Assembly: GCF_014384985.1 (NCBI RefSeq)
Contig: NZ_JACRSX010000010.1
Location: forward strand, 1-64,000
DNA from: Jutongia huaianensis
GTDB taxonomy: Bacteria; Bacillota; Clostridia; Lachnospirales; Lachnospiraceae
Length of the DNA: 64,000 bases
Direction: 5' to 3'
Both the position numbers and the translations under genes were made by a program. The first letter of the stretch is position 1, and every line of letters begins with the position of its first letter. The notes below the pieces were generated by a model. It saw nothing but the letters and a program-made list of their open reading frames with translations. It did no database searches and was not told where the DNA came from. This document shows positions 50,854 to 58,612 of this stretch, one piece after another.

Positions 50854-51759
50854 ATGAATTTATCAGTTGATTTTGCCGGGGTGACTATGAAGAATCCGGT
50901 AACAACAGCATCTGGAACCTTTGGCTCCGGTGCAGAATATGGTGAGTATGTGGATCTGAGCCGTCTCGGAGCAGTGACCACCAAGGGAGTGGCAAATGTA
51001 CCGTGGCCGGGCAATCCAACGCCGAGAGTCTGTGAGACATACGGTGGCATGTTAAATGCCATTGGTCTGCAAAATCCCGGCATAGATGTATTTGTGGAGA
51101 GAGATATTCCATATCTGAAACAGTATGATACACGGATCATTGTCAATGTGTGTGGTCATACCACAGAAGAATATCTGGAGGTGGTAGAGCGTCTGGCAGA
51201 TCAGGATGTGGATCTGCTGGAGATCAACATTTCCTGCCCGAATGTCAAGGAGGGCGGCATTGCCTTCGGACAGAATCCCAAGCTGGTGGAGCAGATCACC
51301 GCAGAGATCAAGAAGAAAGCAAAGCAGCCGGTAATCATGAAGCTGAGTCCCAATGTAACAGATATCACAGAGACGGCGAAAGCAGCAGAGGCAGGTGGAG
51401 CTGATGCCCTGTCCCTGATCAATACATTGACGGGGATGAAGATTGATATTAACCGCCGCCGGTTTGCATTGGCAAACCAGACCGGTGGAATGTCCGGCCC
51501 GGCAGTAAAGCCGGTGGCAGTCCGGATGGTATATCAGGTTGCTCACGCCGTAAAGCTTCCTGTGCTTGGTATGGGAGGCATCCGTACCGCAGAGGATGCA
51601 CTGGAGTTTATTATGGCAGGAGCTTCTATGGTTGCTGTGGGAACGGCAAATTTCAATAATCCTACAGCGACAGTGGACGTGATCGAGGGAATCGAGCAGT
51701 TTATGAAGGAGCATCACATTGAGGATATACATGAGCTGATCGGATGTGTTGAGGCTTAA
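50854..51759 (+). CDS. pyrD: Dihydroorotate dehydrogenase B, catalytic subunit
   Basis: 301-residue FMN barrel of the class 1B enzyme. NPVTTASGTFGSG, KGVANVPWPGNPTPR, NISCPNVKEGG (with catalytic Cys), VIMKLSPNVTD, TGGMSGPAVKPVAVRMV and MGGIRTAEDALEFIMAGA are all present. ATG 50854 has GGAGG 7 nt upstream; ATG 50848 would place it too close. It forms the heterotetramer with PyrK. Confidence 0.94.
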   Translation: MNLSVDFAGVTMKNPVTTASGTFGSGAEYGEYVDLSRLGAVTTKGVANVPWPGNPTPRVCETYGGMLNAIGLQNPGIDVFVERDIPYLKQYDTRIIVNVCGHTTEEYLEVVERLADQDVDLLEINISCPNVKEGGIAFGQNPKLVEQITAEIKKKAKQPVIMKLSPNVTDITETAKAAEAGGADALSLINTLTGMKIDINRRRFALANQTGGMSGPAVKPVAVRMVYQVAHAVKLPVLGMGGIRTAEDALEFIMAGASMVAVGTANFNNPTATVDVIEGIEQFMKEHHIEDIHELIGCVEA

Positions 51760-51847
51760 TTTTAATATACAAAATAACAAATTTATTGGCGTATGCGATG
51801 ATTTCAGTTTATTATCCGCTATATTGGCATGAAAATTTAACAATATC

Positions 51848-51876
51848 TTTACACTTGCATTGGGCTATGATATTAT
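51848..51876 (+). promoter_or_regulatory. Internal promoter of the amino-acid ABC operon
   Basis: TTTACA (51848-51853), 17-nt spacer, TATTAT (51871-51876), in the 223-bp gap after pyrD. It suggests the transporter is transcribed separately within the pyr cluster. Confidence 0.5.
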
Positions 51877-51982
51877 GAAATCTGTGTGAGTGAGCTGATT
51901 TGCACAGCATCGAATCCCAATAAGGCGTTTTTAAATAGCCGGAGTGGGAAAACAGACAGTGACACGAGGAAGGAGTTACATA

Positions 51983-52831
51983 ATGAAGAAGAGAGTATTA
52001 GCAATGATGCTTTCACTGGCAATGTGCTTTAGTATGACAGCCTGTGGAAGTACGAACAACGCAGACAACACAACAAGCGATAAGGCATCCTCAGAAAGTA
52101 AAGGAAGCTCTAAGAGTGATAACAGTTCCGATCTGGCTTATATTCAGGATAAGGGAACATTGATCGTGGGTATTACGGATTTTGAGCCAATGGATTATCA
52201 GAAGGGATCCGATGAGTGGATCGGTTTTGATGCAGATATGGCAAAGGCATTTGCAAAGAGTCTTGGCGTTAAAGCTGAGTTCGTAGAGATCGATTGGGAT
52301 AATAAGGTTCTGGAGCTGGATGCAAAATCCATCGACTGTGTATGGAACGGTATGACACTCACTGATGAGGTGACAAGCTCTATGGCCTGCACGAATGCAT
52401 ACTGCAATAATGCGCAGGTTGCCATCGTAAAAGAGGCAGATAAGGACAAATACAGCACTGTAGAGAGTATGAAGGATTTGAACTTTGCCGTAGAGGCAGG
52501 TTCAGCCGGTGAGAAAGAGCTTTCGAAGCTTGGTTACAATTACACATCCGTTAAGGCGCAGGCAGATGCACTGATGGAGATTTCTGCCGGAACATCCGAT
52601 GCCGCTGTGATCGATTCCCTGATGGCAGCTGCTATGGTTGGCGAGGGTACCGGTTATGAGAAGCTTACCTATACCGCAAGCTTTAATAGTGAGGAGTATG
52701 GTGTTGGTTTCCGCAAAGGATCTGATATGGCAGAGAAGTTAAATGACTTTTTTGCAGAGAGCTATAAGGATGGAAGTATGAAGAAGACAGCCGAGAAATA
52801 TGGTGTCCAGGCGGCACTCATCGAACAGTAA
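51983..52831 (+). CDS. Polar amino-acid ABC transporter, substrate-binding lipoprotein
   Basis: 282-residue SBP_bac_3 protein. Signal peptide with lipobox SMTAC at about residues 17-21, a Ser/Asp-rich linker, then DKGTLIVGITDFEPMDYQKGSDEWIGFDADMAKAFAKSLG, the family opening for cystine, glutamine or histidine binders. The acidic Asp in the FDAD segment would bind the amino group. Ligand not determinable. AAGGAG lies 7 nt before ATG 51983. Confidence 0.92.
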   Translation: MKKRVLAMMLSLAMCFSMTACGSTNNADNTTSDKASSESKGSSKSDNSSDLAYIQDKGTLIVGITDFEPMDYQKGSDEWIGFDADMAKAFAKSLGVKAEFVEIDWDNKVLELDAKSIDCVWNGMTLTDEVTSSMACTNAYCNNAQVAIVKEADKDKYSTVESMKDLNFAVEAGSAGEKELSKLGYNYTSVKAQADALMEISAGTSDAAVIDSLMAAAMVGEGTGYEKLTYTASFNSEEYGVGFRKGSDMAEKLNDFFAESYKDGSMKKTAEKYGVQAALIEQ

Positions 52832-52845
52832 TACAAAAAAGTATG

Positions 52846-52877
52846 GCTGCCGTGATGTTACATTTGCGGCAGCTTTT
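52846..52877 (+). terminator. Partial terminator between binding protein and permease
   Basis: GCTGCCG (52846-52852) pairs with CGGCAGC (52867-52873) followed by TTTTG. The short T run suggests attenuation, which would give more binding protein than permease. Confidence 0.65.
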
Positions 52878-52913
52878 GCTATGCAAAGAGAGAAATATTA
52901 AAAGGCAGGTATA

Positions 52914-53603
52914 ATGATGTCAACGATTATGGAACAGATGCCCATTGTATTTCATGCATTAAATGTGGGCTTTTTACAAACGTTAAAATTATTTTTTGTG
53001 ACACTTCTGGGGGCTTTTCCACTGGGACTGATCATTTCCTTTGGATCGTTATCCGGATTTCGTCCGCTAAGGTATCTTACGAAGCTTATCGTATGGATCA
53101 TCCGGGGAACTCCGTTGATGATCCAGCTTCTGATCATTTATTACTTTCCGGGGCTGGTTCTGGGCAAAACGATCTGGAGCGGTGGTGAGGAAGGCAGATT
53201 TATGGCGGCAGCAGTGTCCTTTATCATCAATTATTCCTGCTATTTTTCCGAGATATACCGTGGCGGTATCCAGAGCGTGCCGAAGGGACAGCAGGAGGCC
53301 GGTCTTGTACTTGGTATGACAAAGCGGCAGATCTTTTTCAAGGTAACTCTGTTGCAGATGATCAAGCGGATCGTCCCTCCAATCTCCAATGAGATCATTA
53401 CGCTGGTGAAGGATACCTCGCTGGCGCGTATCATTGCACTGCAGGAGATCATCTGGGCAGGGCAGGCATTCTTAAAGGGATCTCAGGGTATTTCCGGACA
53501 GATCTGGCCATTATTCTTTACTGCAGTTTATTATCTTGTATTTAGTGGCATACTCACGCTGTTCCTTGGATGGCTGGAGCATAAACTGGAATATTTCAAA
53601 TAG
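52914..53603 (+). CDS. Polar amino-acid ABC transporter, permease
   Basis: 229-residue HisM/HisQ-type inner-membrane subunit with about five helices. The opening (ALNVGFLQTLKLFFVTLLGAFPLGL), RGTPLMIQLLIIYY, YFSEIYRGGIQSVPKGQQEAGLVLGM (EAA loop contacting the ATPase) and LGWLEHKLEYF at the end match the family. Start ATG 52914, or 52917. The ATPase gene begins 32 nt before... its own ATG at 53616, 13 nt after this stop. Confidence 0.93.
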   Translation: MMSTIMEQMPIVFHALNVGFLQTLKLFFVTLLGAFPLGLIISFGSLSGFRPLRYLTKLIVWIIRGTPLMIQLLIIYYFPGLVLGKTIWSGGEEGRFMAAAVSFIINYSCYFSEIYRGGIQSVPKGQQEAGLVLGMTKRQIFFKVTLLQMIKRIVPPISNEIITLVKDTSLARIIALQEIIWAGQAFLKGSQGISGQIWPLFFTAVYYLVFSGILTLFLGWLEHKLEYFK

Positions 53604-53615
53604 GAGGACAATCGG

Positions 53616-54404
53616 ATGGCAATTTTAGAAGTACAAAATATCGAGAAATCCTTTGACCGTACCCCGGTTCTGAAGGATATTTCCTTTTCGCTGGAAAAGG
53701 GACAGGCATTGGCGATCATTGGCTCCTCCGGCTCCGGTAAGACAACACTTTTACGTTGTCTGAATTTTCTGGAAAGACCCGACAAAGGTAAGATCATTGT
53801 GCAGGGAGAAACGCTGTTTGATGCACAGGATGCCTCTTCCATCAAGGAGAAGGATATCCGTATGAAGCGTCTTCATTTTGGCATGGTCTTTCAGGCATTT
53901 CATCTGTTTCCGCAGTATACGGCGTTGCAGAATGTCATGCTGGCAAGACAGCTTCTGGAGAAAGGAAAGCCTGGCTTTAAGGAAAATAAAAAGAAGATTT
54001 ACGAGGAAATCGAGACAGAGGCAAAGGAGCTTTTGGACAAGATGGGGTTGTCCGACCGGATGGAGCATTATCCGCATCAGCTTTCCGGCGGTCAGCAGCA
54101 GCGTGTGGCGATTGCCAGAGCATTGGCACTGAAACCAGATATCCTCTGCTTTGATGAGCCGACTTCGGCTCTGGATCCGGAGCTTACCGGAGAGGTTTTA
54201 AAGGTGATCCGAAGCCTGGCGGATCAGAATATGACTATGGTTATTGTAACCCATGAGATGGCATTTGCCAGAGATGTGGCAGATCAGGTGATCTTTATGG
54301 ACAGTGGTGTGATCGTAGAGCAGGGCGATGCCAGGCAGGTGATCGAGAATCCACAGGAGGAGAGGACGAGACAGTTCTTGTCGAGATTTTCGCAGACGGT
54401 GTAG
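53616..54404 (+). CDS. Polar amino-acid ABC transporter, ATP-binding protein
   Basis: 262-residue GlnQ/HisP-type ATPase. Walker [17 protein letters not shown]-loop MVFQAFHLFPQYTALQN, signature LSGGQQQRVAIARAL, Walker B ILCFDEPTSALDPE and the switch His in VTHEMAFARDVADQVIFMDSG are all intact. It powers import with the preceding two genes; pyrE begins 38 nt later, so it may be cotranscribed with the transporter. Confidence 0.94.
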   Translation: MAILEVQNIEKSFDRTPVLKDISFSLEKGQALAIIGSSGSGKTTLLRCLNFLERPDKGKIIVQGETLFDAQDASSIKEKDIRMKRLHFGMVFQAFHLFPQYTALQNVMLARQLLEKGKPGFKENKKKIYEEIETEAKELLDKMGLSDRMEHYPHQLSGGQQQRVAIARALALKPDILCFDEPTSALDPELTGEVLKVIRSLADQNMTMVIVTHEMAFARDVADQVIFMDSGVIVEQGDARQVIENPQEERTRQFLSRFSQTV

Positions 54405-54442
54405 TGGGAGAGTTTTATGAAAAATTAAGGAGGTATTATACA

Positions 54443-55120
54443 ATGGAACAGTACAAGCAGGAATTTATCGAGTTTATGGTGGAGAGCAACGTATTGAAGT
54501 TCGGCGACTTCACATTAAAGAGCGGACGTAAATCGCCATTTTTTATGAATGCGGGAGCCTATGTGACAGGGGCACAGCTTCGCAAGCTGGGGCAGTATTA
54601 TGCAAAAGCGATCCACGAGCATTACGGAGATGATTTTGATGTCCTTTTCGGACCGGCTTACAAGGGGATTCCTCTTAGTGTCGCTACGACTATGGCTTTC
54701 GATGAGCTGTATGGCAAGGAGATCCGTTACTGCTCCAACCGTAAGGAAGTAAAGGATCACGGAGATACCGGTATCCTCTTGGGCAGCAAGATCAAGGATG
54801 GAGATAAGGTGGTTATTATTGAGGATGTCACCACATCCGGTAAGTCGATCGAGGAGACATTCCCGATCATTCAGGCACAGGGAGATGTGGAGATCCTTGG
54901 TCTGATGGTTTCTCTCAACCGTATGGAGAGAGGTCTTTCCAGCAATGCCAGTGCATTGGATGAGATTCAGGAGAAGTATGGATTTGGTGCCAATGCCATT
55001 GTAACCATGGAGGATGTAGTAGAATGTCTGTACAATAAGGAGTGTCAGGGCAAGATCGTGATCGATGATACGATTAAAACAGCCATTGATGCATATTATA
55101 AAGAGTATGGATGTAAGTAA
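54443..55120 (+). CDS. pyrE: Orotate phosphoribosyltransferase
   Basis: 225-residue PRTase that joins orotate to PRPP. The substrate-side segment TLKSGRKSPFFMNAGAYVTG, catalytic loop region (EVKDHGDTGILLGSKIKDGD) and PRPP motif VVIIEDVTTSGKSIEE are present. AAGGAGG lies upstream of ATG 54443. It is separated from pyrC-F-K-D by the three transporter genes. Confidence 0.94.
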   Translation: MEQYKQEFIEFMVESNVLKFGDFTLKSGRKSPFFMNAGAYVTGAQLRKLGQYYAKAIHEHYGDDFDVLFGPAYKGIPLSVATTMAFDELYGKEIRYCSNRKEVKDHGDTGILLGSKIKDGDKVVIIEDVTTSGKSIEETFPIIQAQGDVEILGLMVSLNRMERGLSSNASALDEIQEKYGFGANAIVTMEDVVECLYNKECQGKIVIDDTIKTAIDAYYKEYGCK

Positions 55121-55136
55121 GAAATGGAGGAGCGTT

Positions 55137-55289
55137 ATGGCAGAGAAGGTTTATAAAACGATGAAATCAGTAGGAGCATTTAGTCTGGTTACAGGGATTC
55201 TTTTGATCGTTGGTGGTATTGCTGCCGGCGTTGCAGTGATCATTAATGGGGCAAAGCTGCTTCAGGCAAAGTCAGATCTGACATTTTAA
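55137..55289 (+). CDS. Small single-pass membrane protein
   Basis: 50 residues beginning AEKVYKTMKSVGAFSLVTGI, with one long glycine/valine-rich transmembrane helix (about 11-36) and a short tail (KLLQAKSDLTF). GGAGGAGC lies before ATG 55137, 16 nt after pyrE. Function unknown. It sits 4 nt before fliB and is likely in the same transcript. Confidence 0.65.
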   Translation: MAEKVYKTMKSVGAFSLVTGILLIVGGIAAGVAVIINGAKLLQAKSDLTF

Positions 55290-55293
55290 AGCG

Positions 55294-56319
55294 ATGAGAT
55301 ATTATTATTTAGACATTTACAAGACATTCTCCTGTATGGCAGGGGAATGCCCTTCTACATGCTGTGCAGGATGGAGTATTCGGGTGGATGAAGAGGCGTT
55401 GGAACGGTTTGATGCATTGCCGGAATCGGATCTGAAAGAGGATATCCTGCAGCATATACAAAAAAAGCAAGATGGATATTATTTTATGAACCGTCCGGAT
55501 GGAAGCTGCATGATGCTTGATCCGGACGGTTTGTGCCGTATACAGAGAAACAGCAGGGAGGAGATGCTTTGTATTACCTGCCGGAAGTTTCCAAGACTGG
55601 CAGGCAGAGTGCAGCAGGACTACTGGATGTCGATGGCGGCATCCTGCCCTGTGACAGCCGGGTATCTCTGGACGAAGACCGTAGGCTGGTATATGACAGA
55701 TGGCGAAATAAGTCAGGAGATTGACTGGACAGAGCTTCCATATGATAAGGAGCGAAAGGAATGGCTGGAGTGGTTTATGGATTCTCTCAGAAAACAATCT
55801 GAGGCAGCTCCGGACTCTATGGAAGAAAGTGTCCATTTTTTATGGAACATGTATCAACGAATGTACGATCTGATGGAGGGCTGTCTGGAGCTTTTGGCGT
55901 CTTCGCCGGAGCTTTCTTATCTGGAGGGAAGCTTTGATTACTTTGAAAAGGATTATGGGGCGGCAGAAATTATCAGTCAAATGATGACGTTTCAGGAAAA
56001 TTTTAGAGGGAAGCTGCGGGAGTTTACAAAAAATTATATGTTGTACAGAGTATACAGCCGGTGCCTGGAGTTCCCGGAGGAATCCAGTCAGAAATGTCTG
56101 TTTACGGTGGCAGGGGAATTATTTTTGTTTTATATTCTGCGGTTCAGCCGTTATCATACAATACACCGGGATGATTTGCCTTCTGTTGTGGCGGAGATTA
56201 ATTGGATGTATCGTTTTTGCGTCCATAGTAAAAGGCGATCCGATCAATTTACGTCATTGTTAAAGGACAAATTTAAAAAATTAGAATATTTAGCCGAAAT
56301 AATCATTAGAATATCTTGA
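55294..56319 (+). CDS. fliB: Flagellin lysine-N-methylase-like protein
   Basis: 341-residue FliB-family protein, which methylates surface lysines of flagellin in Salmonella. The family cysteine pattern is at the N-terminus (FSCMAGECPSTCCAGWSIRVD), with more cysteines in GLCRIQRNSREEMLCITCRKFPR and MAASCPVTAGYLW, consistent with a bound metal or Fe-S cluster. The C-terminus is helical. No ribosome site precedes the ATG, so translation is probably coupled to the small membrane protein 4 nt upstream. The likely substrate is the flagellin encoded at 1.3 kb (and copy 2 if functional). Confidence 0.85.
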   Translation: MRYYYLDIYKTFSCMAGECPSTCCAGWSIRVDEEALERFDALPESDLKEDILQHIQKKQDGYYFMNRPDGSCMMLDPDGLCRIQRNSREEMLCITCRKFPRLAGRVQQDYWMSMAASCPVTAGYLWTKTVGWYMTDGEISQEIDWTELPYDKERKEWLEWFMDSLRKQSEAAPDSMEESVHFLWNMYQRMYDLMEGCLELLASSPELSYLEGSFDYFEKDYGAAEIISQMMTFQENFRGKLREFTKNYMLYRVYSRCLEFPEESSQKCLFTVAGELFLFYILRFSRYHTIHRDDLPSVVAEINWMYRFCVHSKRRSDQFTSLLKDKFKKLEYLAEIIIRIS

Positions 56320-56537
56320 ATAACATAATGGAGAAAGATTGCTGTTAAATTCCGGCTGTCGCTTCACAGAAGGCGGAAAGAGAAAATTGCATTGTCATAC
56401 ATGGCATTTTCTGTCTTTACTGACAAAATGTAAGCTGCGTATTTATTAAAAACGTAGAAAAAATAAAAACATCTTTACGGGGGTATGAAATTATCATATG
56501 ATTGACATACAGTTTTTGGAAAGGTGTGGTTATTCGT

Positions 56538-57377
56538 ATGAAAGTTGCATTTTGGAGTAATATCAGGAAAAAGGGTGGTGTATCTACCAATATGGTATGC
56601 ATTGCAGCCGTATCTGCCATAGCGGGAATTGGCAGGAGTGTTTTACTGGAAAATCATTACAATGTCAATAATCTCAATGGAATGCTCCTGTCCCAGGAAA
56701 AGATCGCAATGCTTCATGAAACCGGGCAGTATTACAATAAATATGGGATTGAGTATATTTTAAAGCGGCTATATACCGGTACAGCAAGTGAGCAGTTGAT
56801 CAGAAAAGCGTCTATTCCTCTATTATATTCAAGTATCTATTATCTTCCTCAGAGTTATATCGTAAATAGAGAAGTGTTTGATTATGAGTTTGAACTGGCA
56901 CATAAGGACCTGTTTCAAAGTCTGGAGAGCATTTCAGATATGGTATTCATCGATACAGAATCAAGGGGAAATGCCAGTTCGGTACAGATTCTGGAGGAAG
57001 CGGACCTGGTGGTAGTTAATATAGATCAGGACAAAGAAGACTGGGACGATTATTTTGAAAATTATGCCTCGATGCTGGAAAAATCTGTATTTCTGATTGG
57101 CCGGTATGAGAAGGAAAATCCGTTTAATCTGGAGTTAATACAGAAGCAATATCATATTCCGAGAGGTAAAATGGCTGTCATTCCCTATAACATTGATTTA
57201 CATATTGCGGCCAATGAGGGAAGAATGATACCATTTCTGAATCGAAACTATTTGAAAAGCAGCAGGGCAGAGAATGAATATTTGATGGGAGAAGTCAAGC
57301 GGGCAGTTATTATGTTGAAGGAAAATATGACATATCTTGGAAAGCCTGATATGATGAGGCGTTTTGGAAAAAATTAA
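56538..57377 (+). CDS. TadZ/MinD-like ATPase with atypical Walker A
   Basis: 279-residue deviant-Walker protein of the ParA/MinD superfamily. The P-loop is degenerate (FWSNIRKKGGVSTNMV: GGVST where KGGVGKT is expected). Walker B-like MVFIDTESRG and a specificity strand DLVVVNIDQD follow. It resembles the TadZ/CpaE-like localisation ATPases of clostridial Flp-pilus loci (from memory), but no tadA, tadB, tadC or prepilin gene is nearby. ATG 56538 is preferred; the AAAGGTGTGGTTATTCGT leader recurs almost exactly before the next gene. First of a three-gene operon with two beta-helix proteins, so it may position them in the cell (inference). Confidence 0.7.
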   Translation: MKVAFWSNIRKKGGVSTNMVCIAAVSAIAGIGRSVLLENHYNVNNLNGMLLSQEKIAMLHETGQYYNKYGIEYILKRLYTGTASEQLIRKASIPLLYSSIYYLPQSYIVNREVFDYEFELAHKDLFQSLESISDMVFIDTESRGNASSVQILEEADLVVVNIDQDKEDWDDYFENYASMLEKSVFLIGRYEKENPFNLELIQKQYHIPRGKMAVIPYNIDLHIAANEGRMIPFLNRNYLKSSRAENEYLMGEVKRAVIMLKENMTYLGKPDMMRRFGKN

Positions 57378-57412
57378 GGGAAGTGGCTTCCCGGAAAGGA
57401 ATGGTTATTCGT

Positions 57413-58591
57413 ATGGAGAAGCATCATCCGTTTTGGAAAAAGAATGCGTCATTTCAGTATACCTATTGCTTTGGATTAGGTGTTATGTCTATGGGACATA
57501 TGAAGTCCATTATGGAGACACAGGATTTTTTTGAGGATATATTAAAGGCAATTCATCTGCCGGAATCTCAGTGGCAGCAGATTTTCTTTGATCTGAATAA
57601 TCATTTTGAAGAATGGATTGATAAGGTGTTTGCTTTGCTGCGGGGAAAAGAAGAACAGTATTGTTTTACATTGGATCTGTACCGTATCCTGAGTCACACG
57701 GTATGGTCCGGGGAATATTGCAGTGCTGTTCTGGAGGACTATCTGCAGGTGTTTCAGTTTTCCCATGCGGAAAGAGCTTTTTTTCAGGAATTTGACAAGT
57801 GTATGAGGACACAGGATGAACAGGGAGCCATTGCGGCTGTGCAGAAATTTTCAGAGGAAGGCTACAGTATCCGGTATGATTTTCTTACATGGTTTTATCC
57901 GCAGTTTTATATGGAAAAGCGATATCAGGGGATGAGAATAAGAGATGGGGAAACAGTTATTTTGGACTGTCCAACGATCATCCGGGGAGACATCGAGGTG
58001 GATAAGGGAGGATCTTTACTGATTTATGGAGCGGATATGCAGATGGATGGAAGGGTGATTGTCCGAGGTGGAAGGCTTCAGGCAGATCATGGACATATAG
58101 AGATTACAGAATGCACTTCTGATTACTGGCTGTCCATTGAGGGAGCGGCTGTGGTGATGTTGACAGATACCTCTGTAGATTGTAAGGAAAAATGTGGTTT
58201 GCTGGAACAGAAAACAGGATATCTGCTGGTGAATGACTGCTGGGTCCGCCAGACGGCAGGGGCAAGGGCTATTTCCTTTGAGGGGGATGCCATCAGAATA
58301 CACAATACGCATTTTAGCAGATGCATGAATGGAATGGTATCCATACAGGGAGGAGCAAGTGCAGAGATTGTAAACTGTGAGTTTCAGGAGGGGATCGCAG
58401 AGTATGGCGGGGCTGTTTATGCAGACACGATTCATGATGTACTGCTGGAGCATTGTACTTTTCGGTCCTGTCAGGCAAAGTATCTGGCAGCAGCCGTATA
58501 TTTCAAATTTCAGAAATTAGGACAGCGGGTAGAAGATTGTCAGTGTATTGATTGTGATCCGCCGGAAAATGTATTTTTTAATATATTATAA
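57413..58591 (+). CDS. Beta-helix protein with helical N-terminal domain (A)
   Basis: 393 residues, unrecognised as a named family. Residues about 1-180 are helical (TLDLYRILSHTVWSGEYCSAVLEDYLQVFQFSHAERAFFQEFDK suggests a TerB-like bundle). From about 190, short rungs stack as a right-handed beta-helix (VILDCPTIIRGDIEVDKGGS, IVNCEFQEGIAEYGGAVYAD, LEHCTFRSCQAKYLAAAVYF), with many aligned Cys and Gly. No signal peptide, membrane segment or lyase triad, so probably cytoplasmic. ATG 57413 is preferred over 57383 because AAAGGAATGGTTATTCGT copies the leader of the previous gene. 35 nt after the ATPase gene. Confidence 0.65.
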   Translation: MEKHHPFWKKNASFQYTYCFGLGVMSMGHMKSIMETQDFFEDILKAIHLPESQWQQIFFDLNNHFEEWIDKVFALLRGKEEQYCFTLDLYRILSHTVWSGEYCSAVLEDYLQVFQFSHAERAFFQEFDKCMRTQDEQGAIAAVQKFSEEGYSIRYDFLTWFYPQFYMEKRYQGMRIRDGETVILDCPTIIRGDIEVDKGGSLLIYGADMQMDGRVIVRGGRLQADHGHIEITECTSDYWLSIEGAAVVMLTDTSVDCKEKCGLLEQKTGYLLVNDCWVRQTAGARAISFEGDAIRIHNTHFSRCMNGMVSIQGGASAEIVNCEFQEGIAEYGGAVYADTIHDVLLEHCTFRSCQAKYLAAAVYFKFQKLGQRVEDCQCIDCDPPENVFFNIL

Positions 58592-58612
58592 CCAGGGGCA
58601 GGGAGGTGCCGT

